Part shown: positions 1 through 5,762 of the stretch, piece by piece | How positions within the stretch are numbered: position 1 is the stretch's first letter | Layout of the letters: each line of letters opens with the position of its first letter | Assembly (NCBI GenBank): GCA_017511325.1 | Contig: JAFWKS010000085.1 | Coordinates: forward strand, 1 to 5,762 | DNA length: 5,762 nt | Origin: Erysipelotrichaceae bacterium | Lineage (GTDB): Bacteria; Bacillota_I; Bacilli_A; Erysipelotrichales; Erysipelotrichaceae | Direction of reading: 5' to 3' | Made by a program: the position numbers and the translations under genes | Notes under the pieces: model-generated | The model's database searches: none | The model's input: the letters and a program-made list of their open reading frames with translations, nothing else | Told to the model about the DNA's origin: nothing

Positions 1-1
1 A

Positions 2-688
2 GCTGAAGAAGCTGGTGTCAAACTGATCAAATACGTATTTTATGAGGATGTTACGACCGCAGAATTCTATGACAAGCTTGTAAAAGCCAATGAAGATCCG
101 GATATACACGGAATACTGGTCTTCAGGCCTCTGCCGGAAAGATTCAATTACGATGAATTAAGAAATATGATCGATCCTGAAAAAGATGTTGACGGATGCA
201 ATGATCTCTCGCTAGCCGGCATATTCATCAATAAAGATCTGGGTTTTGCCCCATGTACGGCCCAGGCTGTCATAGAAATCCTCGATTACTATCAAATCGA
301 TCCGAAAGGAAAAAATGTCGTTGTATTAGGAAGATCGCTGGTCATTGGAAAACCGGTCTCAATGATGCTTACGAACCTGAACGCAACAGTAACTATCTGC
401 CACAGCAGGACCAGAAATATTGAAGAGATCGCTTCAAAAGCCGATATCCTTATCTGTGCTACAGGGCAGATGGAATCAGTGGATAAAAAATATGTCAACG
501 AAGATCAGACAGTTATCGATGTTGGTATATCATGGAACCAGGATAAACAGAAACTGTGCGGTGACGTACTGTTTGAAGAAGTTGAACCGTTAGTTAAAGA
601 TATCACTCCGGTCCCTGGCGGCGTAGGATCGATCACCTCATGTATCCGGATCAGCCACGTTATCAGCTCATGCGAAAGAAATGCTTAA
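2..688 (+). CDS. folD: FolD, bifunctional methylene-THF dehydrogenase / methenyl-THF cyclohydrolase (5' end off window)
   Basis: FolD is a cytosolic enzyme that interconverts 5,10-methylene-, 5,10-methenyl- and 10-formyl-tetrahydrofolate using NAD(P). The frame is open from base 2 and gives 228 residues; against the usual ~280, about 50 N-terminal residues are missing, including the Tyr/Lys catalytic motif, which would lie just left of the edge (the fragment opens with AEEAG, normally right after it). Visible landmarks, numbered in the fragment, are GILVFRPLP (37-45), PEKDVDG (59-65), GFAPCT (81-86), the Rossmann dinucleotide loop LGRSLVIGKP (109-118), TICHSRT shortly after, and PVPGGVG (from 203) near the C-terminus. 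The usual VQLPLP reads VFRPLP here, a form I recall from clostridial FolD proteins. The last codons form the 5' arm of a terminator hairpin, and the TAA overlaps the stop of the convergent membrane-protein gene. The assignment is secure; start and promoter cannot be seen. Confidence 0.95.
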   Translation, partial: AEEAGVKLIKYVFYEDVTTAEFYDKLVKANEDPDIHGILVFRPLPERFNYDELRNMIDPEKDVDGCNDLSLAGIFINKDLGFAPCTAQAVIEILDYYQIDPKGKNVVVLGRSLVIGKPVSMMLTNLNATVTICHSRTRNIEEIASKADILICATGQMESVDKKYVNEDQTVIDVGISWNQDKQKLCGDVLFEEVEPLVKDITPVPGGVGSITSCIRISHVISSCERNA

Positions 689-702
689 ATGCATTTCTTT
701 TT
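675..702 (+). terminator. Intrinsic terminator shared by two convergent genes
   Basis: A perfect 10-bp inverted repeat AAAGAAATGC (675-684) / GCATTTCTTT (691-700) encloses a 6-base loop TTAAAT. On the + strand the 3' arm runs into CTTTTT (697-702), giving the U-tract expected after folD. On the minus strand the same hairpin lies at the end of the membrane-protein gene, but its U-tract is only the TTT at the end of the arm, followed by CGC, so it should work less well there. The loop holds both stop codons: TAA of folD at 686-688, and TAA of the opposite gene read from 687 to 685. The stem is AT-rich, so strength is uncertain. Confidence 0.75.
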
Positions 703-1197
703 ATATGCAAGATAATTAAACAGCAAGACCATGCTCATGATGACGATCTCAAGGACTGTTGTGACCATGCCATATTGCATATAGATAAAGGCGAATTCAA
801 AAAAGGAAAGAAAATACATATTGATGAGATACTGGTTATTTTGTTTCAAAAGATTGATATAAGTGATACTCATCATTCCTGCAAAACCTGTATATGAAAA
901 CAAAAGATGCAGATTTCCCTGCAGATCATACGGAACATGGTGAGGGATAATTGTTCCAAGTACAAGTGATGCAAAGATAGTAATTGCCATATTTCTTCCG
1001 CTTATAAAATAGGTCTCATATCCAAGCAACAACCCGATCAGGATCCCAAGAAAAAGCAGATATAAATAACCCCTAGTATCAAGACTAAGGGTCGAATAGT
1101 TTTCTTTAAACATATCCAGTCTGCTTACAGGAAGCAGAAACAGGATATAGACGATCAGATTAATTATCAGAATCTTCTTTGTTTTTCTTATCTTCAT
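685..1197 (-). CDS. Small polytopic membrane protein of unknown function
   Basis: I do not recognise the family. The 170-residue product has a basic N-terminus (MKIRKTKK) and about six hydrophobic segments: residues 9-25, 44-65, 70-85, 96-117, 123-142 and 144-165. It ends in a lysine-rich tail (YKKKCI). A histidine pair IPHHVPYD (84-91) and [10 protein letters not shown] (96-105) sit around the third and fourth segments and are the only conspicuous polar features. The basic N-terminus suggests a cytoplasmic start by the positive-inside rule. I chose ATG at 1197; a TTG immediately upstream (1200) is in frame. No good Shine-Dalgarno is visible, but the gene starts inside the end of udp (overlap 1160-1197), so translational coupling is likely. 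It is the last gene of the folC-udp operon and stops in the loop of the shared terminator. A nucleoside or metabolite transport role would be only a guess from context. Confidence 0.75.
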   Translation of the reverse strand: MKIRKTKKILIINLIVYILFLLPVSRLDMFKENYSTLSLDTRGYLYLLFLGILIGLLLGYETYFISGRNMAITIFASLVLGTIIPHHVPYDLQGNLHLLFSYTGFAGMMSITYINLLKQNNQYLINMYFLSFFEFAFIYMQYGMVTTVLEIVIMSMVLLFNYLAYKKKCI

Positions 1198-1957
1198 CAA
1201 TAAGTATCTTCAATGCCTCTATAGCTACTCTAATCGCGCCATCAGTATCATGAACCTGGGGATTATCAAGTCCATGTTTAGCTCTTTCCTGATTAGCTAC
1301 GACCAGAAAACAGGAGCCTACTCTTACTCTTAGATACTGTCCGACGATAAACAGTGCCGCACTTTCCATTTCCGAAACTTTGCAATCCAGAGCGAGCCAT
1401 GCTTTCCATTTGGATAAAAGCTCATCACCGTTTGGAAGTGTTTCCGGACGATGCTGGCCATAGAATGAATCTTTTGATTGAGAAACACCAACACAGTATG
1501 ATTGTTTCAGATTCTTGCAGGCCTGGACAAGAGCGTTCGTTACTTCAAGGTTAGCGACGGCTGGGAATTCGATCGGGGCATATTCCTTAGTCGTACCTTC
1601 CATACGTATCGAAGCTGTCGATACACAGACATCTCCGGATTTTACATCCAGCTGCATACCGCCGCATGTTCCGATCCTTATAAATGTATGGGCTCCACAG
1701 GCGACAAGTTCTTCAAGCGCTATCGAAGCACTGGGACCTCCGATGCCTGTAGAACATACAGATACTTTTGTGCCGTTCAAATATCCCGTATATGTAACAT
1801 ATTCACGATTCTGTCCGACTTTCTGCGCATTGTCAAAATACTTGGCGATTTTCGCGCATCTTCCCGGATCGCCCGGCAGAATCAAGTATTCACCAATGTC
1901 TTCCTTTCCAACGCCAATGTGATACTGTTTTCCAGGATTTTCTGAATAGTCTATCAT
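1160..1957 (-). CDS. udp: Uridine phosphorylase (NP-I family)
   Basis: This cytosolic enzyme phosphorolyses uridine to uracil and ribose-1-phosphate in pyrimidine salvage. The 265-residue product aligns along its length with E. coli Udp as I remember it. The phosphate loop PGDPGR is at 28-33, with the neighbouring-subunit arginine R51 in [21 protein letters not shown] spans 68-84, and FIRIGTCGG (92-100) carries R94 and T97 for phosphate. FYGQHR (165-170) holds the F/Q/R uracil-binding set and SEMES (195-199) holds the ribose-binding Met and Glu. The GQ-R uracil set and EFPAVA (130-135) favour Udp over purine nucleoside phosphorylase DeoD. The C-terminus has a charged tail ([12 protein letters not shown]) that overlaps the next gene. 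The start is supported by a strong ribosome binding site at 1966-1972. The gene lies 17 bases downstream of folC and is presumably co-transcribed with it. Confidence 0.92.
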   Translation of the reverse strand: MIDYSENPGKQYHIGVGKEDIGEYLILPGDPGRCAKIAKYFDNAQKVGQNREYVTYTGYLNGTKVSVCSTGIGGPSASIALEELVACGAHTFIRIGTCGGMQLDVKSGDVCVSTASIRMEGTTKEYAPIEFPAVANLEVTNALVQACKNLKQSYCVGVSQSKDSFYGQHRPETLPNGDELLSKWKAWLALDCKVSEMESAALFIVGQYLRVRVGSCFLVVANQERAKHGLDNPQVHDTDGAIRVAIEALKILIDEDKKNKEDSDN

Positions 1958-1965
1958 ATTATTTT

Positions 1966-1972
1966 CCCCTTC
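1966..1972 (-). promoter_or_regulatory. Ribosome binding site of udp
   Basis: Read on the minus strand, GAAGGGG sits 8 bases before the udp ATG at 1957 and just after the folC TAA (1977-1975). It is the clearest Shine-Dalgarno in the window. It fixes the udp start and shows that this organism does use Shine-Dalgarno signals, which makes their absence before folC and ung more notable. Confidence 0.8.
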
Positions 1973-1974
1973 AT

Positions 1975-3192
1975 TTACATATCAATTTTATCAAATTTAT
2001 AATTAAGTACAACATCGCTCATAAAGTACAGTGATCCGCAGATCAGAACATTATCATAAATTTTTATCGCATCATCGATAGCTTTTTTATAATCTTTTTC
2101 GACTTCATAATCTTTGAACTGCGCAAGATCGATCGCATCATTGTATTCAAATGTTGTAATGATCAGTCTGTCACAATGCTTTTTAACTGTTTCTATCATT
2201 TTCTGATATTCTTTCCTTTTAAGCGCAGAGAAGATGATGCATTTGCTTCCGGATAGACGGTCATATGATTCACAAAGCGCCTGTATCCCGTGGATATTAT
2301 GAGCGCCGTCAAGGATGATCCTTGGATCTTCATGTACGATCTCAAATCGGCAATGCCACAGAGATGATTTTAAGGCTTTTTTAGCGCAGTTTAGATCGAT
2401 TGTGAAATCTTCCATGTCACTGAGTATTTCAAACGCATACAAGGCTAAAGATGCGTTGTGCAGCTGATATGAAGCATAGGAACCAATTTCATATTCTTCA
2501 TCATGGAACCTGAATTTTCTGTTGCCTAGATCTATATATTCGCCAAGTTCAAATAACCTGCAGTTTCTTTCTTTAACGGTTTTCCTTACTTCTTCAAGAC
2601 ATTCTTCACTCAAATGCCCTACGACAACTGTGGAATCATTTTTAATTATTCCGCATTTTTCCCTGCATATCTCTACAAGAGTGTTTCCAAGTTTGTCCAT
2701 GTGGTCATAACCGATCGTGGTTATTATCTCCATCAGCGGGTTATCCAGAACATTAGTGGAATCGAGTCTTCCGCCCAGGCCGACTTCAATGATCGCATAG
2801 TCAACTTTTTCCTCAAGGAAATAAACAGTCATTATCAGAAAATCCATCTCAAACATCGACAGATCATTTCTGACAAAAAAGTCATAATTTCTGTTCAGAA
2901 TATCTAGAAATGCCTCTTCCCTGATATTGTTTCCATCAATCCTTATCCTGTCAAGATGAGTCACATAATGAGGAGAAGTTAAAGTTCCAACTTTATATCC
3001 CTGAGATCTTAACAGATCACACAGATAGTTAACTGTTGAACCCTTCCCGTCTGTGCCTGCAATATGGATCGTTTTCAAATCGTTCTGCAAGTCACCAAAA
3101 TCCCTGCAGACCTTTTTAAAATGGTCAAAAGAATAATTGTTGCTTCTTTTGCTCATGATCCAGGTCAAAGCTTCATCAATCGTTGTAAACAT
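1975..3192 (-). CDS. folC: Folylpolyglutamate synthase / dihydrofolate synthase
   Basis: FolC is a cytosolic Mur-ligase-family enzyme that uses ATP to add glutamate to folates, and in many bacteria to dihydropteroate. From ATG at 3192 the product is 405 residues, slightly short of the usual 420-430. Landmarks are the P-loop [11 protein letters not shown] (43-53), [16 protein letters not shown] (72-87), [13 protein letters not shown] (136-148), the metal-site stretch [12 protein letters not shown] (161-172) leading to EKCGIIK (178-184), [10 protein letters not shown] (242-251), WHCRFE (279-284) and LDGAHN (294-299). The P-loop has Asp where Asn is usual (GTNGKGS). The frame stays open upstream to 3312, but that part lies inside ung. 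An 8-residue longer start at 3216 (MNSLYNIY) is possible. The 3192 start is preferred because the protein then begins like its homologues and fits the predicted promoter. No Shine-Dalgarno precedes either start. It is the first gene of the folC-udp-membrane protein operon. Confidence 0.95.
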   Translation of the reverse strand: MFTTIDEALTWIMSKRSNNYSFDHFKKVCRDFGDLQNDLKTIHIAGTDGKGSTVNYLCDLLRSQGYKVGTLTSPHYVTHLDRIRIDGNNIREEAFLDILNRNYDFFVRNDLSMFEMDFLIMTVYFLEEKVDYAIIEVGLGGRLDSTNVLDNPLMEIITTIGYDHMDKLGNTLVEICREKCGIIKNDSTVVVGHLSEECLEEVRKTVKERNCRLFELGEYIDLGNRKFRFHDEEYEIGSYASYQLHNASLALYAFEILSDMEDFTIDLNCAKKALKSSLWHCRFEIVHEDPRIILDGAHNIHGIQALCESYDRLSGSKCIIFSALKRKEYQKMIETVKKHCDRLIITTFEYNDAIDLAQFKDYEVEKDYKKAIDDAIKIYDNVLICGSLYFMSDVVLNYKFDKIDM

Positions 3193-3214
3193 ATAAATAT
3201 TATATAATGAATTC
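3183..3214. promoter_or_regulatory. Predicted bidirectional promoter between folC and ung
   Basis: The palindrome ATTATATAAT (3199-3208) contains TATAAT on the + strand at 3203-3208 and TATAAT on the minus strand at 3204-3199. Six bases separate each box from an ATG: ung at 3215 on the + strand and folC at 3192 on the minus strand. The two starts are exactly symmetric about the palindrome centre (3203.5). Neither gene has a Shine-Dalgarno, so both mRNAs may be leaderless. The -35 elements are poor: the best + candidate is TTGTAA at 3183-3188, but with only a 14-base spacer. The promoter call is inferred from sequence; start sites are not known. Confidence 0.6.
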
Positions 3215-3883
3215 ATGAAATTGATCGGCAATGATTGGGATACAGTTCTATCTGATGTTTTTGAAAGCGAAGAGTACCAGAAACTTCGTTCCTTCCTGGA
3301 CCACGAATACAAGACCAGGACGATCTATCCTTTGCCTCAGCATATCTATTCGGCTTTAAGGCTCACTTCCTACAAGGATACAAAAGTAGTGATTCTTGGA
3401 CAGGATCCCTATCATGAACCTAATCAGGCTCACGGACTTTCTTTCTCAGTAAATAAAGGGGTCGAGATACCTCCATCATTAGTAAATATCTATAAAGAAC
3501 TCCATGATGATCTGGGATGCAAAACCCCCGATCATGGCTTTCTTATCGACTGGGCCAGACAGGGAGTACTATTGCTCAATGCCGTGTTGACTGTTCAGGC
3601 TCATAAAGCCAACTCTCATAAAGGAAAAGGCTGGGAAAATATTACAGATACAATCATCAAAAGACTCAACGAAAAGAAAGATCCGGTCGTTTATATCCTT
3701 TGGGGTGCCAATGCCCGAAGCAAGAAACAGTTTATAAATAATCCTGATCATCTCATCATCGAATCCGTACACCCTTCTCCTTTAAGTGCCTATAACGGAT
3801 TCTTTGGTTCCAGACCGTTTTCAAGAACGAATGATTTTCTTATTTCGAAAGGATGCCAGCCGATTGACTGGCAGATCAGATAA
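3215..3883 (+). CDS. ung: Uracil-DNA glycosylase, family 1
   Basis: Ung removes uracil from DNA produced by cytosine deamination or dUTP misincorporation, starting base-excision repair in the cytoplasm. The 222 residues match the normal family length (about 220-230), and the opening resembles B. subtilis Ung, which supports the start at 3215. Motifs are the water-activating loop GQDPYH (62-67) with catalytic D64, QAHGLSFSV (71-79), [11 protein letters not shown] (86-96), [11 protein letters not shown] (117-127) with N122 for uracil recognition, NSHKGKGW (133-140), and the leucine/minor-groove loop HPSPLS (186-191) with H186, followed by [12 protein letters not shown]. The residue after GQDPYH is Glu instead of Gly, a change I believe also occurs in other Firmicutes. 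All key residues are present. The gene is divergent from folC, with no Shine-Dalgarno before its ATG. Its TAA is followed directly by an ATG at 3884. Confidence 0.97.
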   Translation: MKLIGNDWDTVLSDVFESEEYQKLRSFLDHEYKTRTIYPLPQHIYSALRLTSYKDTKVVILGQDPYHEPNQAHGLSFSVNKGVEIPPSLVNIYKELHDDLGCKTPDHGFLIDWARQGVLLLNAVLTVQAHKANSHKGKGWENITDTIIKRLNEKKDPVVYILWGANARSKKQFINNPDHLIIESVHPSPLSAYNGFFGSRPFSRTNDFLISKGCQPIDWQIR

Positions 3884-3907
3884 ATGGCAAAGATAAAGAA
3901 AGAATAG
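3884..3907 (+). other. Seven-codon frame (MAKIKKE, then TAG) ahead of the NYN gene
   Basis: The ung stop and the next ATG are adjacent (TAAATG, 3881-3886). This ATG opens MAKIKKE, then meets TAG at 3905-3907. Past the TAG the same frame continues as IEKVYNSLYKPKERV straight into the NYN-domain protein. Either this is a short leader peptide, or it is the original 5' end of the NYN gene cut off by a nonsense codon (for example a Lys AAG changed to TAG), or the TAG is a sequence error. The sequence alone does not decide between these. Confidence 0.4.
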
Positions 3908-3928
3908 ATAGAAAAAGTCTATAACTCT

Positions 3929-4489
3929 TTGTATAAACCGAAAGAAAGAGTTCTGCCCGCAAATCAGAAAAAACCGCGCAAAGTGGATTACGTTTCAGAT
4001 ATCAGGACATCCAAGATCATAATCTATCTTGTAGACGGGTACAATCTGATGTATTCGATCGATGAAATAAAAAAGATCGCTGCAATCGACCTGATCAGTG
4101 CCAGAGACAAAGTCATCGATATTGTTTCCGATTTTCAGGGCTATGTAGGCAAGGACTGCATACTGGTATTTGATGCCTACAGAAACAATGTAGCGATCCC
4201 GATCGTAAGCAAAGAATACAATATCGAGATAGTATATACAAAGATGGGACAGACTGCCGATATGTGGATCGAACAGAAAGTCGAAGAACTCGCTGATAAA
4301 TTTAAGATCTTTGTCGTTACATCTGACGGTCTAGAGCAGCTCAAGGTGTTTTCAAGCAGTTCTTTCAGGATATCCTGCAATGAATTCATGCACAGATATG
4401 AGAATCTGCAGAAAAAACACAAGGTTACGACCCGAAACGCAAAACATCAGCCTCTTAAAGAACTGCGCAAGCTTCTTTATGAAGACTGA
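3929..4489 (+). CDS. NYN-domain (YacP/Rae1-like) putative ribonuclease
   Basis: The product resembles B. subtilis YacP (Rae1), a PIN-like NYN nuclease that cuts mRNA in a ribosome-dependent way. From TTG at 3929 it has 186 residues. The acidic active-site positions are recognisable: YLVDGYN (33-39, D36), LVFDAYR (79-85, D82), QTADMWIE (108-115, D111) and VVTSDGLEQ (129-137, D133). The end is a charged segment (YENLQKKHK onward) with no recognised motif. YacP itself begins only a few residues before DGYN, whereas this protein has about 30 extra, lysine-rich residues. The start is uncertain: no ATG lies between the TAG at 3905 and the domain; TTG at 3929 and GTG at 3983 are the usable codons, and only a weak purine-rich stretch (3911-3917) stands in for a ribosome binding site. 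It follows ung in the same direction, probably as a second operon gene, and its TGA overlaps the end of dusB by 13 bases. Confidence 0.85.
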   Translation: MYKPKERVLPANQKKPRKVDYVSDIRTSKIIIYLVDGYNLMYSIDEIKKIAAIDLISARDKVIDIVSDFQGYVGKDCILVFDAYRNNVAIPIVSKEYNIEIVYTKMGQTADMWIEQKVEELADKFKIFVVTSDGLEQLKVFSSSSFRISCNEFMHRYENLQKKHKVTTRNAKHQPLKELRKLLYED

Positions 4490-5457
4490 TGTTTATTCAG
4501 ATATTCATCATATTCATGTAGGATTTTTTCAAGTTCTGCATATGTATGGATATGATTCATTTTTTCTTTGAAGGAACTTGAAGCATACATACCGGTTATG
4601 TAATGCGGCGCAAGTCCTCTCATTTGCGACATCGCGTGTTTCTCTCCTGAGAGAACAATAAGTTTTTGCGCATGTTTTAGACAATAGTTGAATTTATCTT
4701 CTTTAGTAACTGCGTAATTTTTCTTGCCTTCATTGTAATTGTTTATTTCTTTGATAAGAAATGGATTGCCTACAAGAGCTCTGCCGATCATGACGGCATC
4801 ACATTCAGTCTCTTCCTTCATTTTTATGTAGTCTGCGACGTTTTTCACATCGCCGTTTCCAATGACAGGGATCCTTAAATTTTCCTTCAAAATCTTGATG
4901 TGGCTCCAATCAGAATGACCTTCATACATCTGGCTTCTGGTACGAGCATGCAAGGCAATGGCACTAACACCCACTTCTTCAAGTTTTTTGGATAAGGAAA
5001 GATAATTCATATTATGAAGATCCCAGCCCAGACGCATTTTGACCGTGACCGGTTTTTCAACATTCTGGATGATCTGCTTGACTATGATAACTGTTTCATC
5101 TTCATTTTTCATCATGGCACTGCCGGAACCGGTCTTAACCACCTTATTGACCGGACAGCCCATATTGATATCTATAAAATCGCAGTCAGTGTCTTTGTCC
5201 AGAACTTTAGCGGCATATACCATCGTGCTTATATCATTTCCGAAAAGCTGCAAAGAAACAGGATGGAATTCATCCGATACCTTCAGCATGTCCATAGTAC
5301 GCTGATTATGGTAATAGATAGCTTTATCTGAAACCATTTCACTGTAGACAAGACCTGCGCCGAATTCAAAACAGAGCTGCCTAAAAGCATCATTGCTGAT
5401 GCCGGCCATCGGTGCTACAATGATATCACTTTTAATCTTCTTTTTTCCTATCTGCAT
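4477..5457 (-). CDS. dusB: tRNA-dihydrouridine synthase, DusB type
   Basis: Dus enzymes are FMN flavoproteins that reduce uridines in the tRNA D-loop to dihydrouridine with NAD(P)H. The 326-residue product has the full N-terminal TIM barrel: APMAGISNDAFR (15-26) at the FMN site, GAGLVYSEMVS (33-43), SLQLFG (68-73) with Q70, and DINMGCPVNKVVKTGSGSAM (96-115) with the proton-donor C101. KMRLGWD (140-146) has K140 and HARTR (170-174) has H170; both contact FMN. GNGDV (200-204) and MIGRALVGNPFL (223-234) bind phosphate. The C-terminal helical domain binds tRNA. The start reads M-IGKKKI just ahead of the barrel, as expected for DusB. No clear Shine-Dalgarno is seen, but the gene begins inside the last 26 bases of hslO, so coupled translation is likely. 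hslO and dusB are also near neighbours in B. subtilis. Confidence 0.95.
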   Translation of the reverse strand: MQIGKKKIKSDIIVAPMAGISNDAFRQLCFEFGAGLVYSEMVSDKAIYYHNQRTMDMLKVSDEFHPVSLQLFGNDISTMVYAAKVLDKDTDCDFIDINMGCPVNKVVKTGSGSAMMKNEDETVIIVKQIIQNVEKPVTVKMRLGWDLHNMNYLSLSKKLEEVGVSAIALHARTRSQMYEGHSDWSHIKILKENLRIPVIGNGDVKNVADYIKMKEETECDAVMIGRALVGNPFLIKEINNYNEGKKNYAVTKEDKFNYCLKHAQKLIVLSGEKHAMSQMRGLAPHYITGMYASSSFKEKMNHIHTYAELEKILHEYDEYLNKHQSS

Positions 5458-5762
5458 AAGTCATTATAAGTTCAATATCTTTCCTGTCAAATCGGTATTC
5501 CTTATTACAGAATTCGCATCTGATATCGATACTTTCTTCCTGTGCCAGTTCTTCAAGGTCTTTCTTTGGAAGCGCCAGAAGAGAGCCCATGAATCTTTCT
5601 CTGGAACAGTCACACTCATACTTTATATATCTTTCTTCAAGGATCTCGTTTTCCTTGAAAAGCATATTAAGATAATCATGGATATTTTCGTTCTTAGCTA
5701 GAACTGAAGAGATCGGTTCAAGTTTAAGGTTTTCCAGATATTCTATATCATCCTGAGTATGA
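5432..5762 (-). CDS. hslO: Hsp33 redox-regulated chaperone, C-terminal part (5' end off window)
   Basis: Hsp33 is a cytosolic holdase that is activated when oxidation releases zinc from four C-terminal cysteines. The frame is open from the right edge (first complete codon 5761-5759) to TAA at 5434-5432, giving 109 residues, roughly the last third of a ~290-residue protein. It shows the linker and the zinc-binding redox switch. In fragment numbering, CDCSRERF (50-57) provides the CxC pair and CEFCNKEYRF (82-91) provides the CxxC pair, 29 residues apart. Between them lies LLALPKKDLEEL (61-72), which corresponds to the LLSLGKEEL-type helix of the family. All four zinc cysteines are present. The N-terminal chaperone domain and the promoter lie outside. 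It is upstream of, and overlaps, dusB. Confidence 0.96.
   Translation of the reverse strand, partial: HTQDDIEYLENLKLEPISSVLAKNENIHDYLNMLFKENEILEERYIKYECDCSRERFMGSLLALPKKDLEELAQEESIDIRCEFCNKEYRFDRKDIELIMTYADRKKED

Noticed and set aside
640..897. An 85-codon + strand frame crossing the folD end and the membrane gene
   Set aside because: It would read through the terminator hairpin and lies opposite the membrane-protein gene; His/Asp/Lys-rich sequence with no family look and no ribosome binding site.
1502..1945. Open frames on the + strand opposite udp (two frames of 135-147 codons)
   Set aside because: They are shadows of the strongly conserved udp gene; their translations show no domain or sensible composition.
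3193..3312. Longer folC frame extending 40 codons upstream of 3192
   Set aside because: This part lies antisense inside the 5' end of ung, does not resemble a FolC N-terminus, and homologues start near MFTTIDEAL.
3905..3907. TAG read as an amino acid by general stop-codon reassignment
   Set aside because: Nothing else in the window supports it: no recognised gene has another in-frame TAG. A point change, an error or a non-ATG start is simpler.
4470..4500. Short inverted repeats around the NYN/dusB stops (CTTC/GAAG and CTGA/TCAG)
   Set aside because: Four-base stems without a U-tract are expected by chance.
4538..4572. Possible + strand terminator: CATAT...ATATG stem followed by a T-run
   Set aside because: Only a 5-bp pure AT stem, set several bases away from the T-run, and inside dusB coding sequence; too weak to call.
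5014..5331. Open frames on the + strand opposite dusB (88-105 codons)
   Set aside because: Antisense shadows of conserved dusB motifs, overlapping each other in two frames.
1..5762. Mobile element, phage, toxin-antitoxin, CRISPR or defence system
   Set aside because: All eight genes fit the chromosomal backbone and no direct repeats, integrase, transposase or spacer-like periodicity was seen.

Overview
This is an AT-rich chromosomal segment packed with housekeeping genes. The gene types and protein sequences point to a low-GC Firmicute, perhaps from the Erysipelotrichia. That assignment is inferred from a FolD variant resembling clostridial ones, a YacP-type NYN protein, a Bacillus-like Ung and the hslO-dusB pairing; no rRNA or other taxonomic marker is present. 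I see no mobile element, CRISPR array, tRNA or rRNA gene. No stretch above 300 bases lacks a gene: coding is almost continuous and the longest gap is about 45 bases.

Layout, left to right. (1) The 3' four-fifths of folD (+) enters from the left edge and ends at 688. (2) A minus-strand operon, folC (3192-1975), udp (1957-1160) and a small six-helix membrane protein (1197-685), runs toward folD. folD and the membrane gene end in overlapping stop codons inside the loop of one hairpin terminator (675-702). (3) ung (+, 3215-3883) diverges from folC with only 22 bases between the start codons. A YacP/Rae1-like NYN-domain gene (+, about 3929-4489) follows ung. (4) On the minus strand, hslO (3' end only, from the right edge to 5432) overlaps dusB (5457-4477), whose end overlaps the end of the NYN gene by 13 bases.

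Functionally, folD and folC both serve folate one-carbon metabolism, although they are convergent and not in one operon. udp serves pyrimidine salvage, ung uracil removal from DNA, dusB tRNA dihydrouridine formation, hslO redox chaperoning, and the NYN protein probably RNA turnover.

I did not find an undescribed multi-gene system. The two places most worth attention are regulatory or structural. The first is the folC/ung intergenic region, where a perfect palindrome ATTATATAAT gives a consensus -10 box on each strand and both ATGs lie exactly where transcription would be expected to begin, suggesting a symmetric promoter making two leaderless mRNAs. The second is the 5' end of the NYN gene, where an ATG directly after the ung stop opens a frame that is cut by an in-frame TAG after seven codons and then continues into the protein without any ATG before the catalytic domain.
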